DNA of 64,000 nucleotides from Microbacterium oryzae (lineage in GTDB: Bacteria; Actinomycetota; Actinomycetes; Actinomycetales; Microbacteriaceae). The stretch is taken from the NCBI RefSeq assembly GCF_030406385.1, contig NZ_JAUEPM010000006.1, positions 1-64,000 on the forward strand, given 5' to 3'. The notes beneath the pieces are model-generated. The model saw only the letters and a program-made list of their open reading frames with translations. It was not told the origin of the DNA and ran no database searches. The position numbers were made by a program, and so were the translations under genes. Below are positions 28,212 to 39,175 of this stretch, piece after piece; within the stretch, counting starts at the first letter, position 1, and each line of letters begins with the position of its first letter.

Positions 28212-29537
28212 ATGACCACCACCATCCGCCGTACGGGCCGCCGCGTCCTGATCGGCACCGCATTCACCGGCGTCGCCGCCCTCGCCCTCGCGGGCTGCTC
28301 GGGAGGAGACGCGGAGGTCGACACCGAGGCCGTCGTCGAGGATGGCGGCACCATCACCGTCTGGGCGTGGGAGCCCACCCTCGACCAGGTCGTCGAGGAC
28401 TTCGAGGCCGAGAACCCCGGGGTCACCGTCGATCTCGTCAATGTGGGCACGGGCATCGACTCGTACACCGCGCTGCAGAACGCGATCACCGCCGGCAACG
28501 GCCTCCCCGACGTCGCGCAGGTCGAGTACTACGCGCTGCCGCAGTTCGCCTTGCAGGACTCCCTGCAGGACCTCAGCGACTACGGGGCGTCGGACCTCGA
28601 CGGCACCTACGCGCCCGGCCCCTGGTCGTCGGTGCAGTCGGGCGACGCGATCGTGGGCCTGCCGATGGACTCGGGCCCCATGGCGCTGTTCTACAACAAG
28701 GACGTGTTCGACGAGTACGGCATCGAGGTGCCGACGACGTGGGACGAGTACCTCGAGGCCGCCCGCACGCTGCACGAGGCGAACCCCGACATGTACATCA
28801 CGAACGACTCGGGCGACGCCGGCCTCGCGAGCTCGATCATGTGGCAGGCAGGCGGCAAGCCCTGGACGGTCGACGGCACCAACGTGACCCTCGACCTCAC
28901 CGGCGACGAGGGCGCGAAGCGCTACTCGGACCTGTGGCAGACCATGCTGGACGAGGAGCTCGTCTCGCCGATCGCAGGATGGAGCGACGAGTGGTTCGCG
29001 GGTCTCGCCGACGGCACCATCGCCACGCTCCCCATCGGCGCCTGGATGCCCGCGAACCTCGAGGGCAGCGCGCCCGACGGCGCTGGCGCCTGGCGCGTCG
29101 CCCCGATGCCGCAGTGGGAGGAGGGCGAGGTCACATCGTCCGAGAACGGCGGCAGCTCGCTCGCGATCCCCGCTGACGCGGAGAACAAGGAGCTCGCGTA
29201 CGCCTTCATCGAGTACGCGAACGCCGGCGACGGCGTGCAGACCCGCATCGACGGCGGCGCCTTCCCCGCGACCGTCGCGGAGCTGGAGTCCGAGGAGTTC
29301 CTCAACGCCGAGTTCGACTACTTCGGCGGCCAGCAGGCCAACCAGGTGTTCGCCGACTCGTCGGCCGCGGTCGTGGAGGGCTGGCAGTACCTGCCCTTCC
29401 AGGTCTACGCGAACACCGTCTTCGGCGACTCCGTCGGCCAGGCCTTCCTCGGTGACACCACCGTTGCCGACGGCCTCGCCGACTGGGAGGAGACGCTCAA
29501 GAAGTACGGCGCCGACCAGGGCTTCACGACCGACTGA
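28212..29537 (+). CDS. Sugar ABC transporter substrate-binding lipoprotein
   Basis: 441 residues with a lipobox ALAGC (Cys29) for attachment to the outer face of the membrane. The mature part is a type-1 extracellular binding protein, with GTITVWAWEPTLDQVVEDFE at the start and the family core YNKDVFDEYGIEVPTTWDEY. It delivers a sugar to the two permeases encoded just upstream, 48 bases away. The substrate is inferred to be a galactoside from the GH42 gene that follows. A strong hairpin terminates the importer operon right after this gene. Confidence 0.93.
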   Translation: MTTTIRRTGRRVLIGTAFTGVAALALAGCSGGDAEVDTEAVVEDGGTITVWAWEPTLDQVVEDFEAENPGVTVDLVNVGTGIDSYTALQNAITAGNGLPDVAQVEYYALPQFALQDSLQDLSDYGASDLDGTYAPGPWSSVQSGDAIVGLPMDSGPMALFYNKDVFDEYGIEVPTTWDEYLEAARTLHEANPDMYITNDSGDAGLASSIMWQAGGKPWTVDGTNVTLDLTGDEGAKRYSDLWQTMLDEELVSPIAGWSDEWFAGLADGTIATLPIGAWMPANLEGSAPDGAGAWRVAPMPQWEEGEVTSSENGGSSLAIPADAENKELAYAFIEYANAGDGVQTRIDGGAFPATVAELESEEFLNAEFDYFGGQQANQVFADSSAAVVEGWQYLPFQVYANTVFGDSVGQAFLGDTTVADGLADWEETLKKYGADQGFTTD

Positions 29538-29546
29538 TCCCACGGC

Positions 29547-29579
29547 AGCGGGGCGCGTCGTGATGCGACGCGCCCCGCT
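29547..29579 (+). terminator. Terminator after the sugar importer operon
   Basis: A perfect 14-base stem AGCGGGGCGCGTCG with its complement and a 5-base loop, ending in TTCC, 10 bases past the binding-protein stop. The beta-galactosidase gene beyond it must rely on read-through or its own promoter. Confidence 0.8.
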
Positions 29580-29614
29580 TCCTGCCCACGACCATCCGCA
29601 GAGAAGGACACCCC

Positions 29615-31627
29615 ATGCAGACTCACCGCTGGCTGCGCACCCCCGACGGCACCACCCCACGCATCTCGTACGGCGCGGACTACAACCCCGAGCAGTGGCC
29701 GCGCGAGGTGTGGGACGAGGACGTGCGCCTCATGCGCGAGGCCGGCGTCGACGTCGTCTCGGTGGGGATCTTCTCGTGGGCGAAGCTCCAGCCCGCTGAG
29801 GACCGCTGGGACTTCGAATGGCTCGACGACGTCATCGACCTCCTCCACGCCAACGGCATCGGCGTCGACCTCGCCACCGCGACCGCATCGCCGCCGCCGT
29901 GGCTCACCAGCAAGCACCCCGAGGTGCTGCCCGTCACGCACGACGGGCGCATCCTCTCCCCGGGCGCCCGCCAGCACTGGCGACCCACCTCCCCGATCTT
30001 CCGCGACTACGCGCTGACGCTCGTCGAGACGATCGCCGAGCGGTACCGCGACCATCCGGCCCTCGTGGCGTGGCACGTCAACAACGAGCTCGGCTGCCAC
30101 AACGCGTGGGACTACTCGGATGACGCCGCCCGCGCGTTCCGCGGCTGGCTCGAGCGGCGGTACGGGTCGATCGAGCGCCTGAACCACGCGTGGGGCACCG
30201 CCTTCTGGTCGCAGCAGTACGGGAGCTTCGACGAGATCCTCCCGCCCCGCATGGTGGACTCCCACCCCAACCCGACGCAGCAGCTCGACTTCAAGCGCTT
30301 CTCCTCCGACGCGCTCAAGCACCACTACGTCGCCGAGCGCGAGATCCTGCGCCGGATCACGCCGGACATCCCGGTCACCACGAACTTCATGGTCATGGGC
30401 GAGACGCAGCACGCGGACTACGCGGACTGGGCGCACGAGCTCGACTTCGTCTCCAACGACCACTACCGGCACCCCGGGCCGCAGTCGTACGACGAGCTGG
30501 CCTTCTCGGCCGCGCTGGTGTCGGGCATCTCGCACCGGCGGCCGTGGTTCCTCATGGAGCACTCCACGAGCGCGGTGAACTGGCAGAGCGTCAATCGCCC
30601 GAAGCGCGACGGCGAGCTCGTGCGCGACTCGCTCACGCACGTCGCGCACGGCGCCGACGCGGTCTGCTTCTTCCAGTGGCGGCAGTCCGCGGCCGGCGCC
30701 GAGAAATACCACTCCGCGATGGTCCCGCACGCGGGTGCGGACAGCCGCATCTTCCGCTCCGTGGTCGAGCTCGGCGGCCTGCTGCGCGACCTCGACGCGG
30801 TCGCGGGCTCCCATGCGGTGGCCGCGCCCGTGGCCATCCTCTTCGACTGGGACTCGTGGTGGGGGAGCGAGCTCGACTCGCACCCGACCGAGCTGCTGCG
30901 CTACCGGCAGGAGGCGCTCGACTGGTGGACGGCGCTGCGCGACGCGGGCGTCCGCGCGGACGTCGTGCCGGCCGATGTCGACCTGTCCGGCTACCGGATG
31001 GTCGTCGCCCCGGTCCTCTATGCGGTTCCGGAGGCGCTCGCCGCCCGGCTCTCGCGGTACGCGGAGGCCGGCGGACACCTCGTCACGACGTACTTCTCGG
31101 GTGTCGTGAACGAGGACGACCGGGCCTGGCTCGGCGGCTACCCCGGCGCCTTCCGCGACCTGCTGGGCGTGCGGGTGGAGGAGTTCCGTCCGCTGTACGC
31201 GGGGGAGCCGATCGCACTCGACTCGGGGGTCCAGGGCACGCTGTGGAGCGAGCCCGTGGACGTCGTCGACCCGGCGGTCGAGGTGCTCGCGCGCTATGCC
31301 GAGGACGAGCTCGCGGGCGGTGCGGCGGTCACCCGCCGCCGCGTCGGCGAGGGCTCGGCGGCGTACGTCTCGACGCGGCTGGGGGCGGATGGCCTCGGGT
31401 CGATCGTGCCGGAGCTGCTGTCGGGCGCGGGCGTGGCGTCGGAGCTGCCCGAGGCGCTCCGGGGGCGTGCGGCCCTCACGGTGCGCGGCACCGCGGATGC
31501 GCGCTTCGCCTTCGTGCTGAACCGCACCGATGAGGAGCTGCCCCTCGACGGCGTGGCCGGTGAGCCGCTCATCGGCGGCACGGTGCTGCCGCCGCGCGGG
31601 GTGGCCGTGTTCCGGCAGGAGGGCTGA
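29615..31627 (+). CDS. Beta-galactosidase, glycoside hydrolase family 42
   Basis: 670 residues. The N-terminal TIM barrel begins ISYGADYNPEQWP. The acid/base residue is Glu158 in HVNNELGCHNAW, and the nucleophile is Glu315 in FLMEHST. A glutamine-amidotransferase-like trimerisation domain and a small C-terminal beta domain follow, as in known GH42 enzymes. There is no signal peptide, so it acts in the cytosol on a galactoside brought in by the preceding importer. AGAAGGA precedes the ATG. Possible substrates are lactose or plant galactan fragments; sequence does not decide. Confidence 0.94.
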   Translation: MQTHRWLRTPDGTTPRISYGADYNPEQWPREVWDEDVRLMREAGVDVVSVGIFSWAKLQPAEDRWDFEWLDDVIDLLHANGIGVDLATATASPPPWLTSKHPEVLPVTHDGRILSPGARQHWRPTSPIFRDYALTLVETIAERYRDHPALVAWHVNNELGCHNAWDYSDDAARAFRGWLERRYGSIERLNHAWGTAFWSQQYGSFDEILPPRMVDSHPNPTQQLDFKRFSSDALKHHYVAEREILRRITPDIPVTTNFMVMGETQHADYADWAHELDFVSNDHYRHPGPQSYDELAFSAALVSGISHRRPWFLMEHSTSAVNWQSVNRPKRDGELVRDSLTHVAHGADAVCFFQWRQSAAGAEKYHSAMVPHAGADSRIFRSVVELGGLLRDLDAVAGSHAVAAPVAILFDWDSWWGSELDSHPTELLRYRQEALDWWTALRDAGVRADVVPADVDLSGYRMVVAPVLYAVPEALAARLSRYAEAGGHLVTTYFSGVVNEDDRAWLGGYPGAFRDLLGVRVEEFRPLYAGEPIALDSGVQGTLWSEPVDVVDPAVEVLARYAEDELAGGAAVTRRRVGEGSAAYVSTRLGADGLGSIVPELLSGAGVASELPEALRGRAALTVRGTADARFAFVLNRTDEELPLDGVAGEPLIGGTVLPPRGVAVFRQEG

Positions 31628-31643
31628 GCGCGCCCGATGGTGG

Positions 31644-31703
31644 GTTCGCCAGTGCGGGCGACGCGTTTTCGAGCCGGTTTCCGGCTCCCCCGCACTGGCG
31701 AAC
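31644..31703. repeat. Composite palindrome between GH42 and murJ genes
   Basis: The perfect 15-base arms GTTCGCCAGTGCGGG (31644-31658) and CCCGCACTGGCGAAC (31689-31703) enclose a second palindrome GAGCCGG-TTT-CCGGCTC (31671-31687). It lies between convergent genes and could end transcription. The two-level form resembles a mobile palindromic unit. Confidence 0.65.
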
Positions 31704-31714
31704 GCAAGCGCGGA

Positions 31715-33340
31715 TCAGCGGCGCAGGCGCGAGCGGATGAGCTGTGTGATCGTCTTCAGCTCGGGAGCCCGCAGCAGGGCGAGGCCCAGCACATAGACCA
31801 GCGTCACGACGGCGCCGAGGACGATGCCGCCGACCACTGCCGGCACCAAGCCGGCGAGCATCCATCCCTCCGGACCGCCGCTCAGCAGGTAGATCCCGAT
31901 GCCGACGGCGGCGGCCGGCACGGCGGCGATCGCGAAGCGGACGAGGGCCCGCAGCGCTGATCCGAGACCGAGCGGGCCGAGTCGACGGCGCAGCAGCCAC
32001 GAAGCGAGGAGCACCTGCGCGGTGCTCGAGAGCGACTGCCCGGTCGCGACGGCGGCGGTGAGATACGGACGCAGCTCGTCGGTGGAGAAGACGGCGATGG
32101 CGATGGTGGCGGCGATCACGGACAGCACGCCCTGGAACACCGTGAACCAGAACGGCGTGCGGGTGTCCCCGTACGCGTAGAACGTGCGCTGGACGACGAA
32201 CTGCACGGCCAGCGGCACCAGCCCGATGAGGAACCCGATGAGCACGACAGCGGCCTCGGCCGCCTGTGCGGGCGTCGCCGTGAAGATGCGCATGATGGGC
32301 GCGGAGGCCACCATCACCGCCGCTGTCGCGAGGACGCACAGCAGGCCCAGCGTGCGGATGGCGCGGCCGATGTCCGCGCGGACATCGTCGTCGCGTCCTG
32401 CGGCCGCGTGCTCGCTGAGCTGCGTGAAGTACGGCGTCCCGATCGAGAGGACGATCACGGAGTACGGGAGCATGAAGACCAGCCACGAGGTGAACCACAC
32501 GGTCGTGGACGCGTCGCCGGAAGCACCGGAGATCATGCTCTGCTGGTACATCGACACCAGCTGGCCGACGACCATCATGAGGAACGTCCAGCTGGCGAGA
32601 TTCCCGACCTCGCGCAGCCCCATGCCGCGCCACCGGAAGTCCGGTCGGATGCTGAGTCCGGTGCGCCGCCAGAACAGCAGGAGAACGATCAGCTGCGCGA
32701 CGATCCCGAAGGTCGCCACAGCGCCCAGCAGGGCGACCTTGGGCAGGAGCCACCCGCCGTCGCTCGACGTCCACTGGTCGAGATCGGACTGGTGGCCGCC
32801 GAAGACGGCGATGAAGACGCCGAACCCGGCGATCGAGACGATGTTGTTGACGATCGGCGCCCACGCGTAGGGCCCGAAGACACGACGTGCGTTCAGGGTC
32901 TCGCCGAGCAGCGCGAACATGCCGTAGAAGAAGATCTGCGGCAGGCACCAGTAGGCGAAGGCCACCGCGAGAGCCCGCGTCTCGGGGGAGTAGTTCGCGC
33001 CGTACAGCCAGATCAGCGGCCAGACGAGGACCATCGCGAGGACGGTCGCCGCGGCCAGAAGCACGGCGCCGAGGGTCATGAACTTCGAGATGTGCGACGC
33101 GCCGCCGTCGTCGCGGGCGCTCCACTTCACGATCTGCGGAACGATCACGGCGGTGAGGACGCCGGTCGAGATGATCATGAAGATGTTGTTGGGCAGCTGG
33201 TTCGCCGCCGTGAACGCGTCGGCGGCGTGGCCGAAGGAGCCCATCGCCGCGACGAGCACGATCGAGCGCACGAGGCCCAGCACGCGCGAGGCGAGCGTTC
33301 CGGCCGCGATCATGGCACTGGAGCGGCCGAGACTACTCAT
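31715..33340 (-). CDS. murJ: Lipid II flippase MurJ
   Basis: 541 residues with about 14 membrane segments of the MVF/MurJ family. The N-terminus ASRVLGLVRSIVLVAAMG and the PNNIFMIISTGVLTAVIVPQ region hold the conserved arginine and proline residues of the transport cavity. It flips lipid II across the membrane for peptidoglycan synthesis. Its start overlaps the DUF6049 gene by 8 bases, an association conserved through actinobacteria. It lacks the long cytosolic kinase-like extension of mycobacterial MviN. Confidence 0.93.
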   Translation of the reverse strand: MSSLGRSSAMIAAGTLASRVLGLVRSIVLVAAMGSFGHAADAFTAANQLPNNIFMIISTGVLTAVIVPQIVKWSARDDGGASHISKFMTLGAVLLAAATVLAMVLVWPLIWLYGANYSPETRALAVAFAYWCLPQIFFYGMFALLGETLNARRVFGPYAWAPIVNNIVSIAGFGVFIAVFGGHQSDLDQWTSSDGGWLLPKVALLGAVATFGIVAQLIVLLLFWRRTGLSIRPDFRWRGMGLREVGNLASWTFLMMVVGQLVSMYQQSMISGASGDASTTVWFTSWLVFMLPYSVIVLSIGTPYFTQLSEHAAAGRDDDVRADIGRAIRTLGLLCVLATAAVMVASAPIMRIFTATPAQAAEAAVVLIGFLIGLVPLAVQFVVQRTFYAYGDTRTPFWFTVFQGVLSVIAATIAIAVFSTDELRPYLTAAVATGQSLSSTAQVLLASWLLRRRLGPLGLGSALRALVRFAIAAVPAAAVGIGIYLLSGGPEGWMLAGLVPAVVGGIVLGAVVTLVYVLGLALLRAPELKTITQLIRSRLRR

Positions 33341-35603
33341 CCGGTGCGTCCTTCTTTCCGGCGCTCGCGCCCTCCGACTCGCTCACGCCATCCGCGCCCG
33401 AGCCATCCGCGCCGTCAGCACCGTCACCATCCGCTCGCTCGCGCCGCCGACGTCGCGTCTTCAGCACCGTGCGGATGACGCCGCCGACGAGGAGGATCGC
33501 GACGAGGCCGAACAGCACGACGATGCCGATGCGCTCCCACTCGGCGCGCACCGTGACGTTCATGCTCTGCACGGGCCCGATCTGCTCGCCCGACGGCGTG
33601 AAGAGCGAGACCGCCAGCTGCACCTCCCCGCTGCCGACGCGCGCCTCGACGGGGATCTCCACCCGGGGGTTGCTGCCGGGCGGCACCTCGACCTCGATGC
33701 GCTCCTGGACGTCGAGGCGCACGCTGTCGCGTGAGACGTCGAGCACGACCGTGATCGGCCACGCGAGGCTGTTGCGCACCCAGACGGGCAGGGGGGCCTC
33801 CGCGCTCAGCAGCTGCACCTGCTCCGACACCGTCACGCCGACGCCGTCGATGCGCTGCGCGGTCTTCTCGGCGTGAGCGCCGATCGCCGCGCGCCACGCG
33901 TCCTCGTCGTCGCGCCATCCGACCGCGAGGAGCTGGAGCGCTTCCGCCCTCGCCTGTCCCGTCAGGAGCTCGGGCTCGTCGAGGGCAGCGGCGATGTGCG
34001 CGAGCTGCGGCTCGGCCGATGTGAACGCCGTCACCGCGTCGATCCGCTCGTCGGCACGCGCGCCGTCTTCGATCGTCACGGCGCGCGGCGTCGCGTCGAG
34101 CACGTCGGTCAGCCCGGCCGGGGCGACCGACGGGTTGCGCGTGACGCTCTCGATGGCGTCGCGCAGGCTGTCCTCGGTGCGGATGGCCGGGACCGCGTCG
34201 GTCTCGGTGGGCGCGTACGACGGGCGGTCGAGGGCGACGAGGAGGGGGGTGTCGCCCGTCTCGCGGGCGGCGAACCACAGGTCGGCGGAGGATGCCACGA
34301 GCGCCTGCTCGTGGGCGTCGTCGTCGAGCGCGGCGGCGGTGAGCACGTCGGAGACCCCGTCGTCGTAGACGAGCGCGCCCTCCGCTCGAGACGGCACCCC
34401 CGTGCCATCCGCCCCCTCGCTCGTGGCCGTGGAGGGGAGCATCGTGAGCGCGCCGTCTGCCGACAGCGCCTCGACGACGTCCGGCCCGGCGGTTCCCTCG
34501 GCCGGCCAGTACAGGCGGGCGGCTTCCTCGCCGATGGAGAGCAGCTCCTCGAGGGACGGGTACTCCGGCTCGGCCGCCGGCTCGGGGGTGGCCTCGTCGA
34601 TCGGGGCGGCCGACGGTGTCGGCACCGTCGCCTCGAAGTTCTGCCCGCTCTCGAAGGCACGCAGGCTCGTCGGCGCGAGGGGGGTCGGCAACCCGGCCTG
34701 CACCTGCGCGGCCGCATCCGCATCGCCGAACTGCAGGGCGAAGCGCTCGTTCGGCAGCTGCTCCAGGCGCTCCAGCCAGTCGAGGGCCGAGGCGGGCGCC
34801 GCGGTGCCCAGCACCCGGATCGCCGCCGGGATCGCCGGATCCACCGCGAGCACTGCGGACGTGCCGGTCACGGCGTCGAGCGTCTGCGCGAGCGCGCCGC
34901 CCGGCTCGGTGAGCTGCGCGACCTGCTCCGCGGAGAGCAGACCCTCCGCGGTGGGCGGCGCCGTGATCGGGACGACGACCGAGACGGGCGCCCGGTCGTC
35001 GCCCGACACCACGACGACGCTCCGGCCTCCCAGCGACGACCCGGCCGCCTCTCGAGTGGCGCGCAGCGGGTACACGCCGGGTCGCAGCTCGTCGAGCTCG
35101 TCGAGCTCGTCGGGTGAGAGCTCCACGGTCGCGGTGTCGCCGGCGCCGAGCTCATCCACGCGCGTGGTCTGCGCGGTGACGAAGGAGATGTCGGTGCGTC
35201 CCTCTGACACCCACTGGTCCAGGGCCGCCCGGTCGGGCAGCGGGTCGTCGCCGATGTCGAGCGTCAGGGTGCCCGCGGGCAGCGCCTCGTCGCCGCGGTT
35301 GTCGATCGTGGCGGTCGCCGCGAGCTGATCGGGCGAGCGCACCACGCCGTCCTGATCGGGCAGCAGCGACAGCACGGGCTCTTCGGCGCCGTCGTCGGCC
35401 TCCGCGAGCATGCCGACCCGGTCGTCACCGCTCTTGTCGGTGTCGGCCGTGCCGAACGAGCGCGCGGGGGGATCGGGGGCGACGGAGGCGGCCGCGGCGG
35501 GCGGCTGGGGGGACACCGCGCCGAGCAGGGCCAGCGCGACCGCGATGGGTGCGCCGAGAAGCCGCAGGCATCTGGGGGCCTCGGCCGTGCCGCGTCGCGT
35601 CAT
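33333..35603 (-). CDS. DUF6049 family secreted/membrane-anchored protein
   Basis: 756 residues from the ATG at 35603, which has AGGAAG upstream and is followed by a signal peptide. A long extracellular part is followed by one membrane segment (GIVVLFGLVAILLVGGVI) near residue 705 and an Asp/Gly-rich tail. The family is encoded next to murJ in most actinobacteria (Rv3909 in M. tuberculosis). Its role is not established; the link suggests cell-wall work. TAGGAT on the coding strand (35651-35656) is a possible -10, giving a leader of about 40 bases. Confidence 0.85.
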   Translation of the reverse strand: MTRRGTAEAPRCLRLLGAPIAVALALLGAVSPQPPAAAASVAPDPPARSFGTADTDKSGDDRVGMLAEADDGAEEPVLSLLPDQDGVVRSPDQLAATATIDNRGDEALPAGTLTLDIGDDPLPDRAALDQWVSEGRTDISFVTAQTTRVDELGAGDTATVELSPDELDELDELRPGVYPLRATREAAGSSLGGRSVVVVSGDDRAPVSVVVPITAPPTAEGLLSAEQVAQLTEPGGALAQTLDAVTGTSAVLAVDPAIPAAIRVLGTAAPASALDWLERLEQLPNERFALQFGDADAAAQVQAGLPTPLAPTSLRAFESGQNFEATVPTPSAAPIDEATPEPAAEPEYPSLEELLSIGEEAARLYWPAEGTAGPDVVEALSADGALTMLPSTATSEGADGTGVPSRAEGALVYDDGVSDVLTAAALDDDAHEQALVASSADLWFAARETGDTPLLVALDRPSYAPTETDAVPAIRTEDSLRDAIESVTRNPSVAPAGLTDVLDATPRAVTIEDGARADERIDAVTAFTSAEPQLAHIAAALDEPELLTGQARAEALQLLAVGWRDDEDAWRAAIGAHAEKTAQRIDGVGVTVSEQVQLLSAEAPLPVWVRNSLAWPITVVLDVSRDSVRLDVQERIEVEVPPGSNPRVEIPVEARVGSGEVQLAVSLFTPSGEQIGPVQSMNVTVRAEWERIGIVVLFGLVAILLVGGVIRTVLKTRRRRRERADGDGADGADGSGADGVSESEGASAGKKDAPDE

Positions 35604-35705
35604 GGGCTTCCTGCTCGTCGGGTCGTGCTCGGGGCGCACGGAACCGTTCAATCCTACGAACACGGCTGTGCGCGCCCTGCGAGGCGTGCCGAGTGGGCGA
35701 TCGCC

Positions 35706-36689
35706 TCAGCGCGGCGGGAGGGAGCTCTCCCGCACGACCAGCCGCGTCGGCACCACCGTGTGCGGTGCCGCGGGCTCGCCGTCCAGCAGTCCCAGCAGCA
35801 GTCGGATGGCCGTGGACCCGAGCTCCTCGAAATCCTGCGCGACGGTGGTGAGCGGCGGCCAGTAGTGAGCCGCGTCCACCACGTCGTCGAAGCCGGCGAC
35901 GGCGAGATCATGCTGGCCGGCCGCATGCGCGGCGTGCAGCGCCCCGAGTGCCATCTGGTCGTTGGCGGCGAAGACGGCGGTCACGGCGGGGTCCGCGACG
36001 AGCCCGTCGGCGAGTCGGCGCGCGGTCTGCGCTGTCCAGTCACCCCGCAGCACCTCGGGAACCGGCGCCCCTGCCGCATCGAGCGCCTCCCGCCATCCGC
36101 GCTCGCGCTCGCGCGCGGCGAGCGAGCCGTGCGGCCCGGCGATGTGGTGAACGGTGCGATGCCCCAGCGCGAGGAGATGCGCGGTCGCGCTCGCCGCCCC
36201 GCCGGCGTGGTCGGACGCGATGGCGGCGAACCGGTCGCTCGCGTCGGCGTCGACGGCGACCACCGGGAAGCCCGGCTCGGCGGCGTCGTGGATGGTCGGG
36301 GTCGCCTCGTTGAGGACCACGGCGCCGTCGACGCCGTGGTCGCGCAGGGCCGCGAAGGCGGCATCTGCTGCGACCCGGTCGTCGGTCTCGGACAGCGTGA
36401 CGACGAGCACCGCGTGGTCACGCGCGGACGCCGCGGCCGTCACCGCCTCGAGCATGCGGGTGTTGCCAACGGAGGCGAGGGTGCGCACCACGACGCCGAT
36501 GGTGCCGCTGCGGCCCGTCCGCAGCGCGCGAGCCGAGCGGTTGGGGCGGTAGCCGAGCTGGGTCATGGCCGCCTCGACCCGCGCCCGCGTCGTCGGATCC
36601 ACACGGGGGGAGCCGTTGGCCACGCGTGAGACGGTCTGTCCGGAGACGCCCGCGAGCCGGGCGACATCGGCCGCCGAGACCTGAGGCAT
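35706..36689 (-). CDS. LacI family regulator of galT-galK
   Basis: 327 residues. The helix-turn-helix at the very N-terminus is VSAADVARLAGVSGQTVSRVANG, and the hinge is NRSARALRTG. The sugar-binding domain ends VAGFDDVVDA and PPLTTVAQDFEEL. It is clearly similar to the LacI protein at 25-26 kb (shared DWTAQ and ANDQMALG segments), so the two probably arose by duplication. It is divergent from galT across a 14-base perfect palindrome. It most likely represses galTK until galactose or a derivative binds; the inducer is inferred. Confidence 0.9.
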   Translation of the reverse strand: MPQVSAADVARLAGVSGQTVSRVANGSPRVDPTTRARVEAAMTQLGYRPNRSARALRTGRSGTIGVVVRTLASVGNTRMLEAVTAAASARDHAVLVVTLSETDDRVAADAAFAALRDHGVDGAVVLNEATPTIHDAAEPGFPVVAVDADASDRFAAIASDHAGGAASATAHLLALGHRTVHHIAGPHGSLAARERERGWREALDAAGAPVPEVLRGDWTAQTARRLADGLVADPAVTAVFAANDQMALGALHAAHAAGQHDLAVAGFDDVVDAAHYWPPLTTVAQDFEELGSTAIRLLLGLLDGEPAAPHTVVPTRLVVRESSLPPR

Positions 36690-36721
36690 GGCGCTCCCTT
36701 CTCCTTCGACCCACTTTGCAC

Positions 36722-36727
36722 TACCCT
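36722..36727 (+). promoter_or_regulatory. galT -10 box
   Basis: TACCCT ends 2 bases before the LacI-type operator, so a bound repressor would sit on the transcription start. The leader to galT would be about 40 bases. Confidence 0.45.
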
Positions 36728-36729
36728 CA

Positions 36730-36743
36730 TGTTGACGTCAACA
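36730..36743. promoter_or_regulatory. LacI-type operator 2
   Basis: TGTTGACGTCAACA is a perfect 14-base palindrome with the CG centre typical of LacI-family sites. It lies between lacI 2 and galT. It differs from operator 1 in its arms (TGTTGA against TGTTTA), so the two repressors may be partly cross-reactive. Confidence 0.78.
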
Positions 36744-36772
36744 CGCGCGGCTTCGCGCGGTAAGGAGAAGCC

Positions 36773-37917
36773 ATGGAGGCACCGGCCACCGCGCTGGGCG
36801 CCGGAGTCGTGAAGCGCGCGTCGCGCCTCGCGGACGGGCGCGAGCTCATCTACTACGACGACCCCGGCACGACGCTGCCCGCGGTGCGGCGCCTGGACGA
36901 GCGCGAGCTCGGCGGCCGCCCCGAGACCGCCACCATGCGCCGCGACGTGCTCACGGGCGACTGGATCTCGGTCGCCGCCGCACGGCAGAACCGCGCGTTC
37001 CTGCCGCCCGCCGAACTCGACCCGCTCGCGCCCCAGACCCCCGCGAACCCCTCGGAGGTGCCCGACCTCTACGACGTCGCGGTCTTCGAGAACAAGTCGC
37101 CGTCGTTCGGTCCCGCGCTCGACGTCGCCACCGGAGACGCTCCCGTCGCCGTCGATCCGCCGCAGGGCCTGGAGGACCTCGACGCCCCCGGCCTCGGACG
37201 CAGCCGCACCTCGGTCGGCCGCTGCGAGGTCGTCTGCTTCAGTCCCGAGCGCGAGGGCTCGTTCGGCACGCAGACGGTCACGCGCGCCCGCACCGTCATC
37301 GAGGCGTGGGCCGACCGCACCGCTGCGCTGTCGGCCCTGCCGGGCATCCGGCAGGTCTTCCCCTTCGAGAACCGGGGCGAGCAGATCGGCGTGACCCTGC
37401 ACCATCCGCACGGCCAGATCTACGCCTATCCCTACATCACGCCGCGCACGAAGCTGCTGCTCGCGGCGATCGAGCGCGAGGGCGCTGACCTGTTCGAGCG
37501 GATCATCGCCTTCGAGCAGGAGGGCTCGCGCGTGGTGCTCGAGGCCGAGCACTGGATCGCCTATGTGCCGTTTGCCGCACGCTGGCCCGTCGAGGTGCAT
37601 CTCGCCCCTCGCCGGCACGCTCCCGACTTCGTCGCGCTCGATGAGGTCGAGCGCGACGAGCTCGCCGACGTCTACCTGAAGCTCCTCCGCGGCGTCGACC
37701 GTCTCTACGACACCCCGACGCCGTACATCGCCGCCTGGCATCAGGCGCCCGTCGACGTCGCGCGCGACACCGTGCGCCTGCACCTGCAGCTCACGTCGCC
37801 GCGACGTGCAGCGGACAAGCTGAAGTACCTCGCCGGATCGGAGGCCGCCATGGGTGCGTGGATCGGCGACGTGCCGCCGGAGCAGGCCGCACAGCGCCTG
37901 CGCGAGGCGGTGAACGC

Positions 37918-37921
<4 letters not shown>
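36773..37921 (+). CDS. galT: Galactose-1-phosphate uridylyltransferase
   Basis: 382 residues. The active-site motif HHPHGQ places the nucleophile at His213 in HPH, which becomes uridylylated. It swaps UMP between UDP-glucose and galactose-1-phosphate, the second step of the Leloir pathway in the cytosol. AAGGAGAAG precedes the ATG. The C-terminus overlaps galK by 4 bases (ATGA), so the two enzymes are made together. It is controlled by the palindrome upstream. No galE is found in the window. Confidence 0.95.
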
Positions 37922-39117
<1,196 letters not shown>

Positions 39118-39128
39118 CCCGGAAGCGG

Positions 39129-39163
39129 GACGAGGGCCGATGCCACCGGCATCGGCCCTCGTC
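39129..39163. terminator. Terminator between convergent galK and hsp20
   Basis: A perfect 16-base stem GACGAGGGCCGATGCC with its complement around an ACC loop. It lies 12 bases past galK and 13 bases past the hsp20 stop, so it can serve both. Confidence 0.8.
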
Positions 39164-39175
39164 GGTCTGGACGGA

